NCBI GenBank assembly: GCA_015711825.1
Contig: JACVJD010000017.1
Coordinates: 1 to 41,285, forward strand
Direction: 5' to 3'
Source: Candidatus Solincola daggyaiensis
Lineage (GTDB): Bacteria > Actinomycetota > Geothermincolia > Geothermincolales > RBG-13-55-18
DNA: 41,285 nucleotides
This document shows, in pieces, positions 6,776-13,986 of this stretch. Under the pieces are notes generated by a model. That model did not search any database, was not told where the DNA came from, and saw nothing but the letters and a program-made list of their open reading frames with translations. Numbering within the stretch: position 1 is the first letter of the stretch; each line of letters opens with the position of its first letter. Both the position numbers and the translations under genes were made by a program.

Positions 6776-8347
6776 TCAGGAGCGCGAGGCCAGGAAACGG
6801 GAGTAGCGCGCCAGCTTGCCCGCCACCCTCACCGCCCGCTCGGGAGTGGTGGCGGTGAAGACCCCGGTATTGCGCATGCGGAAGGAGGCGGAACTCTCGC
6901 CCTCGTTCACCGCCACGGCGATGATGGGCTTCCCTTTTTCGCGCATGAGGCGCTTGAGTCGCCGGATCAGGGCGGTGTCCGTCCATTTCCAGGCCTCGGT
7001 GGGGTTGATGCCGCCGGATCCCTCGGGGTTGCGCTCTCCTCCCCGCTTAAGCGATTCCCGAAAACCCTTCCACATGGAGAGCTGGAAGAAGGGCAGCAAG
7101 GCGATGCGGTGGCGCACCATGTTCAGGAAGGGGCGCACCGCGGTTTTGAACATGTTCTCGATCCAGAAATCGCGGCCGAGGAGGGTGCCCATGGTGATGA
7201 CCATATCCACCTCGTCGCAGGCGGTGAGGGCGTCTATGACGCGGTAATGGTTGCCGCGCTGCACGTTGCCCACGATGTCCACGGGGTTTCGCCTGCTCCA
7301 GAAGGAGGGCAGGAAGCGGTCAAGTTCCCCGATGACCTCGTCGGGAAGAACCGCCAGCTCCAGGCCCTCGCGGTCGAAGGCGTCCGCGGCCGCCACCCCC
7401 CATCCCCCGCCCAGGGTCATCACCCCCACGCGGGCTCCGCGGGGCACGGGCAAGGACGAAAACGCCGCGGCCAGGTCCACCAGCTCCTCGGTGGTTTCGG
7501 CTTCGATGATCCCCGCCTGCTCCATGGCCCCGCGAAAGAGCTCGAAGGGTCCGGCCAGGGAGCCGGAGTGGGAGAGCACCGCTCTCTCGCCCTGCCTCCC
7601 CTTGCCCGCCTTAAGGGCGATGACCGGCTTGCGAGGGGTAATGCCACGCGCCACTTCCAGAAACTTCCTGCCGTCCTTGATGCCCTCGATATACAGGATG
7701 ATGGTGTCGGTCTCGGGGTCGTCCCCCAGGTATTCCAGCCAGTCGCTGATGTCGGTGTTGGCGGCGTTGCCGCTGCCGATGAAACGGCTGAAACCTACCC
7801 CCTTGCGGTACCCCCAGGTCATGAGCTGCACCCCCAGGTTTCCGCTCTGGGATACGAAGCCGACGCTCCCCTTGCGGGGGAAAACCGGCGCTCCCAGGCA
7901 GCAGAGGGAGCTGGTTTTGGAATATATACCCATGGTGTTGGGGCCCACGATGGTGATGCCCGCCCCGTCGGCGATATCGGCCACGCGGCGCTCCAGCCTG
8001 GCTCCCTCCTCCCCCGTCTCGCTGAAGTTGGAGGAGACTATGACCGCGTTGCGTATCCCCTTCGCGGCGGCGTCAGCCAGGACCTCCGCCACCAGCCGGG
8101 CGGGTATGGCGATCACCGCCAGGTCCACCTCGGCATCGATGTCCTTGAGAGACGGATAGGCAGGAAATCCCAGCACGCGCTTCTCGCGGGGGTTCACCAT
8201 GTAGAGCTCGCCGCGGTAACCTCCCCCGATCATGTTCAGGGGCATGTTGAATCCCCACTTCCCGGGCAGGTTGGACGCCCCCACCACCGCCACCGAGCGG
8301 GGGTTGAAAAGCCGGTGGAAATCCCTCTCGAAAACCTCTCTGTCCAT
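6776..8347 (-). CDS. ADP-forming acetate/acyl-CoA synthetase, alpha-subunit type (CoA-binding domain protein)
   Basis: A 523-residue protein. In this family the alpha part binds CoA and carries a phosphohistidine that links acyl-CoA cleavage to ATP formation by a beta ATP-grasp part. Here the N-terminal Rossmann CoA-binding domain ('AVVGASNLPGKWG', residues 20-32) is followed by two succinyl-CoA-ligase-like domains. The phosphoacceptor is His260 in 'LSHSGSLAG'. The protein stops where a fused enzyme would continue into the ATP-grasp domain, and no beta gene is adjacent, so the partner must be elsewhere if the enzyme is active. The ATG at 8347 is chosen (AAAAGG upstream); a TTG at 8374 is an alternative. 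It is transcribed divergently from a MarR regulator. Confidence 0.88.
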   Translation of the reverse strand: MDREVFERDFHRLFNPRSVAVVGASNLPGKWGFNMPLNMIGGGYRGELYMVNPREKRVLGFPAYPSLKDIDAEVDLAVIAIPARLVAEVLADAAAKGIRNAVIVSSNFSETGEEGARLERRVADIADGAGITIVGPNTMGIYSKTSSLCCLGAPVFPRKGSVGFVSQSGNLGVQLMTWGYRKGVGFSRFIGSGNAANTDISDWLEYLGDDPETDTIILYIEGIKDGRKFLEVARGITPRKPVIALKAGKGRQGERAVLSHSGSLAGPFELFRGAMEQAGIIEAETTEELVDLAAAFSSLPVPRGARVGVMTLGGGWGVAAADAFDREGLELAVLPDEVIGELDRFLPSFWSRRNPVDIVGNVQRGNHYRVIDALTACDEVDMVITMGTLLGRDFWIENMFKTAVRPFLNMVRHRIALLPFFQLSMWKGFRESLKRGGERNPEGSGGINPTEAWKWTDTALIRRLKRLMREKGKPIIAVAVNEGESSASFRMRNTGVFTATTPERAVRVAGKLARYSRFLASRS

Positions 8348-8726
8348 GGGCAAACCTTTTCGCTCCTTTATCAACGCTCCTCGTGCCTGCCTCCATTATT
8401 AATGAGCAATTATATATGAAAACTACGCCCGGTGTTCGGTTCCTGCTTGGGGGCCCTTCTCGCCGAAAGCGCGGGTGGGCAGATGCCGGCGATAAGGCTC
8501 CGTGGGCGGAAGGAGCCGACGGCCGAGGGGCGCGCGAGATCATAAACCCTCACCGCTAGCCCCTTTCAGTGGCCATGATGGCAAACGACACCATGGGCAC
8601 TTTGGGGGTGAAACGGATTTTCCCGCTTGCGGTTAAAGTATTTATTTATTAAATTATTTAAATAACTGTCCTGTGCCCCGCGCGCTTGACTCCGGGACGG
8701 CCGGGAGAAAGGAGGAAGCGGAGGCC
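8348..8726. promoter_or_regulatory. divergent promoter region between the acyl-CoA synthetase and MarR genes
   Basis: On the minus strand TATAAT (complement of 8409-8414) lies about 60 bases before the synthetase ATG, with a weak GAACAC -35 (8432-8437). On the plus strand TTGCGG (8627-8632), 17 bases and TAAATT (8650-8655) precede the MarR gene. The perfect 12-bp palindrome TTATTTAAATAA (8654-8665) overlaps that -10 box and is a good candidate MarR operator. The rest shows no coding frame. Confidence 0.5.
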
Positions 8727-9179
8727 GTGGAGCGGGAAACCGATGGACCCATCGAGGAGCAGATCCTCGCCGCGGCGCGGATCATGGCCAACGTGCTGGC
8801 GGAATCCCTCTTACACCAAAAGGCGGAGCATGTATCGCTGCCCCAGTTCCGGGTCCTGGACATGGTGCAGAACCTCACCGGCAAGCCCTCCGAGATCGCG
8901 CGCATGCTGGGGGTCTCCCCGCCCGCCGTCTCCTTCCTACTGGACAAGCTGGAGGAAAAGGGCCTCTTGCGGAGGGTTTTCTCCACCAAGGACCGGCGCA
9001 GGGTGGAGCTGGAACTTACCCGCGAAGGCGAGGAGCTGGTGCGCGGGGTCAACGCCTACCGCAGGAGACGCCTGGGCCGCATACTTGCGGGAATGGAAGA
9101 GGGGGAGAGGGGACGGCTGCTGCATTCGTTGCGTGCCTTCAATCAAAGCTACCTTGCCCTGAAGCAAAAGGAGGCCTAG
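8727..9179 (+). CDS. MarR-family transcriptional regulator
   Basis: A 150-residue winged-helix regulator. GTG 8727 is the preferred start, with AAAGGAGG (8708-8715) upstream. The winged helix covers residues about 38-105: 'KPSEIARMLGVSPPAVSFLLDKLEEKGL' is the recognition region and 'DRRRVELELT' the wing, with flanking dimerisation helices. MarR proteins usually repress their own or adjacent genes and respond to small phenolic, acyl or oxidising ligands. The palindrome just upstream suggests autoregulation. Its stop is 6 bases from the antiporter gene, so the two are probably co-transcribed. Confidence 0.93.
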   Translation: MERETDGPIEEQILAAARIMANVLAESLLHQKAEHVSLPQFRVLDMVQNLTGKPSEIARMLGVSPPAVSFLLDKLEEKGLLRRVFSTKDRRRVELELTREGEELVRGVNAYRRRRLGRILAGMEEGERGRLLHSLRAFNQSYLALKQKEA

Positions 9180-9185
9180 ACGGCC

Positions 9186-10412
9186 ATGCTCAAGGATCTC
9201 ATCCCCTCCGGGCCTCACTTCATAGTGATCATGCTGGGGCTGGCGCTCCTCGCCGGTTGGGGGGCGGGGCTGCTCTGCCGCAGGGCGAAGGTGCCCATGG
9301 TCGTGGGCTACATCATGGTGGGGATAGTGATGGGCAAGTCGCTGCTGGGTATCTTCAACCAGGACAACTTCCCCGGCCTGGTTTATTTCACCTATCTGGC
9401 CCTGGCCTGCATCGGTTTCGACATCGGCGGCGAGCTGGCCTTTCGCAAGCTGCGGCATTTGGGGAAAGCGATCCTGTGGATCTCCGTCCTCGAGACCGCG
9501 GGGGCCACGGTGCTGGTCACCCTGGCGGTCTACCTTTACACCCGCAAGCTCTACGTGGCCTTGATCTTCGGCGCCCTGGCCTCGGCCACCGCCCCGGCGG
9601 CCACCGTGGACGTGTTGCGCGAGTACCAGGCCTCCGGCCCCCTGACTTCCACCGTACTCGCCGTGGTGGGCATCGACGACGGCTTCGCCATCATCATCTA
9701 CGCCTTCGCCATCTTCCTCGCCAAGACGCTCTTGAGAAGCGGGGAGGTCCAGGTGCTCGAGGCCGTGTTCAGGCCGGTGGGCGAGATCTTCGGCGCCCTG
9801 GCCATGGGCGCCGCCATCGGGGTCGTCTTCCTCTTCCTGATCAGAAAGTACACCGCGAGGCGCGGGCTGCTCGTCCTCACCTGGGGCGCCGTCGCCGTGG
9901 TCACGGGCCTCGCCAACCAGCTGCATTTCTCCCTCATCCTCGCCAACATGGCCATGGGGCTGGCCATCGTCAACCTCACCAGGTGGAGGCGGGAGGACGT
10001 CTTCGAGATCATGCGGGGGACCACGCAGCCGCTCTTCGTCATCTTCTTCGTGCTGGTGGGCTCGCAATTGGACGCGGGCAAGCTGCTGAGCCTGGGGTGG
10101 ATAGGGCTCCTCTATGTCGTCTTCAGGTCGGTGGGCAAGCAGGCGGGCGCTTCCCTGGGAGGAAGGTTCTCCGACGCGCCCCCCACCGTCCGCAAATACC
10201 TGGGTCTCTGCCTCTTCTCCCAGGCCGGGGTGGCCATCGGCCTCTCCATCCAGACCATGCTCGAGCTGGGCGGGGGGAAGTTCGGGGAGGCGGGATCCGA
10301 GCTGGGGGTGATGACCATCAGCGTCATCGCCGCCACCACCCTTTTCTTCCAGCTCCTCGGCCCCCCCTGCACGCGATATGCGATAATCAAGGCTGGGGAA
10401 GCGCATAATTAG
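9186..10412 (+). CDS. CPA2-type monovalent cation:proton antiporter
   Basis: A 408-residue polytopic membrane protein with about 12 hydrophobic segments over its whole length. 'ATAPAAT' (134-140) resembles the unwound crossover helix of NhaA/KefB-type exchangers, and 'VGIDDGF' (161-167) carries the Asp-Asp pair (D164, D165) typical of electrogenic CPA2 antiporters. The family exchanges Na+ or K+ for H+ across the cytoplasmic membrane. It has no RCK/TrkA-N domain, but a separate CBS-pair protein follows 9 bases downstream and may sense nucleotides for it. AAAGGAGG lies 11 bases before the ATG. Confidence 0.92.
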   Translation: MLKDLIPSGPHFIVIMLGLALLAGWGAGLLCRRAKVPMVVGYIMVGIVMGKSLLGIFNQDNFPGLVYFTYLALACIGFDIGGELAFRKLRHLGKAILWISVLETAGATVLVTLAVYLYTRKLYVALIFGALASATAPAATVDVLREYQASGPLTSTVLAVVGIDDGFAIIIYAFAIFLAKTLLRSGEVQVLEAVFRPVGEIFGALAMGAAIGVVFLFLIRKYTARRGLLVLTWGAVAVVTGLANQLHFSLILANMAMGLAIVNLTRWRREDVFEIMRGTTQPLFVIFFVLVGSQLDAGKLLSLGWIGLLYVVFRSVGKQAGASLGGRFSDAPPTVRKYLGLCLFSQAGVAIGLSIQTMLELGGGKFGEAGSELGVMTISVIAATTLFFQLLGPPCTRYAIIKAGEAHN

Positions 10413-10421
10413 GAGCCGGTC

Positions 10422-10838
10422 ATGGACAAGGAATTCAGCCTTTATCTCGCAGGCAAGGTGGAGGACGTGATGAGCGCGAACCCCGTGCTCGTAGCGAAAA
10501 ACGAGGGGCTGGACCGTCTCCTGGACGTTTTCAAGACCTATCACTTCCACGGCTTCCCGGTGGTCGACGAAAAGGGAGCCCTGGTGGGCATCGTGCGCGA
10601 TACCGACCTCATCTCCATGTTCGCGCGCAAGGACCCCGCCTCGCCGACATACCGCACCGTGGAGGACATCATGTTCACCCCCCCGCTCACCATCGGGCTG
10701 AAGGCCAATATCCAGACCGCCATCATGAAGATGTTCTCCGACCAGACCCGTTTCCTGGTGGTGTTGGACGAGCAAGGGCAGATCGCCGGGGTGGTCACGC
10801 GCATCGACCTCATCAAGGGCATCCACCTGGAGGAGTAG
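10422..10838 (+). CDS. stand-alone CBS-domain pair protein
   Basis: A 138-residue soluble protein made almost entirely of two CBS domains (about 14-65 and 78-135). Each has the usual pattern: 'VEDVMSANPVLVAKNEGLDRL' then 'GFPVVDEKGALVGIVRDTDL', and 'VEDIMFTPPLTIG' then 'LVVLDEQGQIAGVVTRIDL'. Such Bateman modules bind adenine nucleotides or SAM and gate enzymes or transporters. The gene is 9 bases behind the antiporter gene, so it is likely its regulatory subunit. That partnership is inference from gene order. Confidence 0.93.
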   Translation: MDKEFSLYLAGKVEDVMSANPVLVAKNEGLDRLLDVFKTYHFHGFPVVDEKGALVGIVRDTDLISMFARKDPASPTYRTVEDIMFTPPLTIGLKANIQTAIMKMFSDQTRFLVVLDEQGQIAGVVTRIDLIKGIHLEE

Positions 10839-10910
10839 CGGGAAGGCCCTCCCTGCCCGAGAGCTGACGTCGATCATAGGCACGTTTTTCTCTTTCCGCC
10901 TCGGTGTTGG

Positions 10911-10916
10911 TATAAT
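10911..10916 (+). promoter_or_regulatory. -10 box placing the transcript start at the Crp/Fnr start codon
   Basis: A perfect TATAAT ends 8 bases before the ATG at 10925, so transcription should begin at or within about 2 bases of the start codon. No ribosome binding site fits between them. The -35 region (around 10885-10893, T-rich) is weak. This arrangement is that of a leaderless mRNA. Confidence 0.6.
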
Positions 10917-10924
10917 TTACCCGC

Positions 10925-11635
10925 ATGAGTACTTTTCCCTTGACCGGGGAGGCCAGGTTGGAAAACCATCACCTGCGGGAATTCCTCGCCCATCTCGAGG
11001 AGGGATTGCGCGAGGAGGCCCGCGAGCTGTTCAAGCCCGAGAGCTTCGACCGCGAGCAATACATCTTCATCGATCAGGACGAGGCCACCCACCTCTACCT
11101 GGTCGAGGAGGGCACGGTGGAGGCCAACATCGTGCACGGGGACGGGAAACTGTTCATCCTCGGCTTCCTCTACCCGGGCGGCGTTTTCGGGGAGGGCGCG
11201 CTTTATGAAGACGGCATCTATTCTTATTCCGCGGTGGCGCGCGAGCCCACGCACACCTGGAGAATAAGCTGGGACGACCTGCAGTGGCTGGTCTCTCGTG
11301 ACCCGCTTTTCGCCCTCCACCTTATGAGAATAGTGGTCGCCAAGCTGGACCAGGCCTATTACAAGGATCGCTGCATCGCCGGGGAGAAAGTGGAGAAGCG
11401 CATAGCCTGCGTGTTGCTGAAGATGGTGGACGAGATAGGCATCAGCGACAAGTGCGGGCTGGTGATCGACACTCCCCTCACCAACCGCGACCTCGCCGGC
11501 CTGGTGGGATCGACGGAGGAGACGGTCTCGCGCATCATGAGCCGCCTGAAAAAGGAGGGCATCATGGCCGCGGACGGAAAGATGCTGGTGGTCAGGGACA
11601 AGGAGGCCCTCCTCGCCTACTTTGACGGCATTTGA
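10925..11635 (+). CDS. Crp/Fnr-family transcriptional regulator
   Basis: A 236-residue regulator. Residues about 30-140 form the cyclic-nucleotide-binding-type beta-roll ('LYLVEEGTVEANIV', 'GFLYPGGVFGEGALY'), a long dimerisation helix follows, and residues 185-212 ('LTNRDLAGLVGSTEETVSRIMSRL') form the Crp-type helix-turn-helix. No Fnr-type N-terminal Cys cluster is present, so the signal is more likely a small ligand, redox state or heme than an Fe-S cluster. The ATG at 10925 matches a leaderless promoter; an in-frame TTG at 10958 behind GGGGAGG is an alternative start. Targets are unknown. Confidence 0.93.
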   Translation: MSTFPLTGEARLENHHLREFLAHLEEGLREEARELFKPESFDREQYIFIDQDEATHLYLVEEGTVEANIVHGDGKLFILGFLYPGGVFGEGALYEDGIYSYSAVAREPTHTWRISWDDLQWLVSRDPLFALHLMRIVVAKLDQAYYKDRCIAGEKVEKRIACVLLKMVDEIGISDKCGLVIDTPLTNRDLAGLVGSTEETVSRIMSRLKKEGIMAADGKMLVVRDKEALLAYFDGI

Positions 11636-11763
11636 TATCCCCGACAGCGCGCCTGGAATGAGCGATGCCTGGAGGCTGAAAGAGAGCTTGGCTCGTCTCC
11701 GGGATGCGCAGGCTACCAGAGGGCCACAGGCAAGCATTCCCTTACATCCCTGACATAGCTCAT

Positions 11764-11791
11764 TTGCCTGCACCGCATGAAAGCATATATT
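11764..11791 (+). promoter_or_regulatory. promoter of the small Cys-rich protein gene
   Basis: TTGCCT (11764-11769), 16 bases and TATATT (11786-11791) give a reasonable sigma-70-type promoter, with a predicted start near 11798 and a leader of about 34 bases carrying AAGGAGG. Confidence 0.5.
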
Positions 11792-11831
11792 CTTCTTGAA
11801 AGACCGGGAATGAAACAGAAAAGGAGGATAA

Positions 11832-11978
11832 ATGGCCAAGAAGGAAGCGACGGCTAAAGGAGGGCTCTGCTGCCCCCATTGCGCGGACTCCAAGTATCCA
11901 TGCGTGACCATGGAAAAGCAGATGAGAAAGGGCGAGGAGATAGCGGCGCAGGTCAGGAAAAGCAAGAAAGACCGGTAA
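11832..11978 (+). CDS. 48-residue Cys-rich small protein
   Basis: A short frame with a near-perfect ribosome binding site (AAGGAGG, 11821-11827) 4 bases before the ATG. The product is basic, with a central 'CCPHCADSKYPC' segment (Cys13, 14, 17, 24 plus His16) that could bind zinc or iron, flanked by Lys-rich ends and a predicted C-terminal helix. It has its own promoter and a strong hairpin after it, so it looks like a monocistronic real gene. I do not recognise the family. A small metal-binding or nucleic-acid-associated protein is possible. Confidence 0.7.
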   Translation: MAKKEATAKGGLCCPHCADSKYPCVTMEKQMRKGEEIAAQVRKSKKDR

Positions 11979-12013
11979 CGGCCGCGTTTCCACGCCGGCT
12001 TCAGCGTATAAAG

Positions 12014-12035
12014 AGGGGCGGAGACTTCCGCCCCT
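12014..12035. terminator. stem-loop terminator
   Basis: AGGGGCGGA (12014-12022) and TCCGCCCCT (12027-12035) form a perfect 9-bp stem with a 4-base loop, 35 bases after the small Cys-rich gene. There is no T-run on the plus strand, and only a short T-rich stretch follows it on the minus strand. It probably marks the boundary before the DUF255/Fe-S operon. Confidence 0.6.
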
Positions 12036-12154
12036 AGCTCATTCCGGAGCCGCTTGGAGATATACGGATCGCCGCAGCAGGGCCCGCAAACCTTAACCAG
12101 CATATGCGTGGCATGGGATATATTTCCATAACTGTCGTAAGGGAGGTGAAGGTA

Positions 12155-13981
12155 ATGGCCGAGCAAGGGAGGGAGACCGGCGCGGGTCTGAAAGAGGAGT
12201 TCAGGTTCAGCCCCCGGCCCAACCGCGCCGCGGAGATCGCCTGGACGAACTGGGGCGAGGAAGCGTTCCGACGCGCCGAGGCGGAGGGGAAGCCCGTGCT
12301 TCTCTCCATTTCCGCGGTATGGTGCCATTGGTGCCACGTCATGGACGAGACCTCCTATTCGGACCCCGCGGTGATCGAGCTCGTAAACCGCCTATACGTG
12401 CCCGTGCGCGTGGACAGCGACCGCAACCCGGACCTCAACCGGCGTTACAACCAGGGGGGTTGGCCTACCACCGCCTTCCTGGACCACCGAGGAAATCTCC
12501 TAGCGGGCGCCACCTATATCCCTCCCGAGACCATGCGCACCGCCCTGCAGAGGATCGCGGATCTGTACCGCGAACACCAGGTGGATATCGACCTTGTGCA
12601 ACCTGATTCCTCTCCCCTTCCCTCCCCGCCAAGGGGGCTCGACCTGGCGATGGTGGAGGAAACGGGAGCCGCGGTGCTGCGCGCCTGGGACCGCATGTAC
12701 GGAGGGCTGGGCAGAGAGCCCAAGTTCCCCCAGGTCGAGGCCCTCGAGCTTGCCCTCGGCCTCTATGCCGATGAGGGCTACGGCGAGTACCTGGTCTTCG
12801 CGCGCACGACCCTGGAGGCCATGATCAGGGGCAACCTCATGGACAAGGTGGAGGGAGGATTTTTCCGCTACTCCACCACGCGCGACTGGTCCGTGCCCCA
12901 CTACGAGAAGATGCTGGCGGACAACGCCGGCCTGATCCCGGTACTGCTGAAAGCATACGCCCTGACGGGCGCCGAGGCGTTCAGGCGCACGGCGACGGAA
13001 ACGGCAGCCTTTATCCTCCACACCTTGAGCGACGGAAGGGAGCGTTTATACGGCAGCCAGGACGCCGACGAGGAATATTACCTCCTGGACGCCGCGGGCA
13101 GAAAGGGCCTCAACCCCCCTCCCGTGGATCGAACGGTATATGCCGACCAGGCGGCGCGAGCCGCGGCTGCGCTTCTTCAGGCAGGCATCGCACTCGCAAA
13201 GGATGAATATTACTCTCTGGGGCTTTCCGCCCTGGAATGGCTGTGGTCGCGCGCCTTTCAGCCGGGAGAGGGCATGGCTCATTACCTGGACGAGACGGGA
13301 CGACCGCGACGTCGGGGGTTGCTCGAAGACGGGGTCGAGGCGGCCATGGCTTTTCTGGCCGCCTACGGGTACAGTGGAGACCGCAGGTGGATGGAGCGGG
13401 CGCGGGAGCTGATCGAGCTGGTGGCGGAACGCCACTGGCGGGAAGATGAACCCCTCTTTCTTGACGTCTCCCCCGGCCACGAGCTTCCCGGCCTCAAACC
13501 TCTCCCCGCCGAGCTGCCCGCGCAGTCGCGTGCCGCCCAAGCACTGCTGACCCTGTGGGCATACGGGGGAGGCGACCACTGGCGCGAGCTGGCGGGCAGG
13601 GCCCTGGAGGCGATCGCGCCGGCCGCACCCGCTTACGGCTTCATGGCGGCGCCCTTTGCGCTGGCGGTGGATCTCTACCTGCGAGGTCCGTTGATAATAC
13701 GGCTCTCCGGACCGAAAACGGCGGGGACGTCATCCATGCTCAAGACCGCCGCCCTCTCCGCCAGGGCGAGGAGCACGCTTATCATGGGAGGGGAAACGGG
13801 AATAATGGAGGGGAAAGAGACGGCGGAGCTCTGCACCGTGGACAGGTGCGTTCTGCGCGCCACCGGCCATGAGGAGCTTAAAGAAGCGCTGGGCATCCAT
13901 CCCCGCGTGGAAACCGGGCACGGCGGCTTGAGACATACGACGCAGGCCGGGAAGGCGAACGGCACCGCGGAAGGAAGGTGA
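12155..13981 (+). CDS. DUF255 thioredoxin-fold protein (YyaL/SPATA20 family)
   Basis: A 608-residue cytosolic protein, start ATG 12155 with GGGAGGTGA upstream. Residues about 15-150 are the N-terminal thioredoxin-like domain with the family hallmark 'VWCHWCHVM' (CxxC at Cys57/Cys60) and 'NQGGWPTTAFL'. The rest is an alpha/alpha-toroid resembling N-acylglucosamine 2-epimerase or cellobiose-epimerase folds ('GGLGREPKFPQ', 'GGFFRYSTTRDWSVPHYEKML'). The biochemical role of the family is unsettled. It is somewhat shorter than usual in its C-terminal part. Its stop codon lies 5 bases before the IscS-like gene, so it probably heads the Fe-S/sulfur operon, where a thiol-redox role would make sense. 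Confidence 0.9.
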   Translation: MAEQGRETGAGLKEEFRFSPRPNRAAEIAWTNWGEEAFRRAEAEGKPVLLSISAVWCHWCHVMDETSYSDPAVIELVNRLYVPVRVDSDRNPDLNRRYNQGGWPTTAFLDHRGNLLAGATYIPPETMRTALQRIADLYREHQVDIDLVQPDSSPLPSPPRGLDLAMVEETGAAVLRAWDRMYGGLGREPKFPQVEALELALGLYADEGYGEYLVFARTTLEAMIRGNLMDKVEGGFFRYSTTRDWSVPHYEKMLADNAGLIPVLLKAYALTGAEAFRRTATETAAFILHTLSDGRERLYGSQDADEEYYLLDAAGRKGLNPPPVDRTVYADQAARAAAALLQAGIALAKDEYYSLGLSALEWLWSRAFQPGEGMAHYLDETGRPRRRGLLEDGVEAAMAFLAAYGYSGDRRWMERARELIELVAERHWREDEPLFLDVSPGHELPGLKPLPAELPAQSRAAQALLTLWAYGGGDHWRELAGRALEAIAPAAPAYGFMAAPFALAVDLYLRGPLIIRLSGPKTAGTSSMLKTAALSARARSTLIMGGETGIMEGKETAELCTVDRCVLRATGHEELKEALGIHPRVETGHGGLRHTTQAGKANGTAEGR

Positions 13982-13986
13982 GGAAG

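Noticed and set aside
6728-8419. A 563-codon frame on the plus strand opposite the acyl-CoA synthetase gene
   Set aside because: It is the GC-rich antisense shadow of the real gene. The product has no family motifs and is rich in His, Gly and Ala, as antisense frames of such genes are.
8937-10883. A 648-codon frame on the minus strand opposite the MarR, antiporter and CBS genes
   Set aside because: It spans three clearly recognised plus-strand genes and their gaps. Its His/Gln/Glu-rich product has no recognisable domain.
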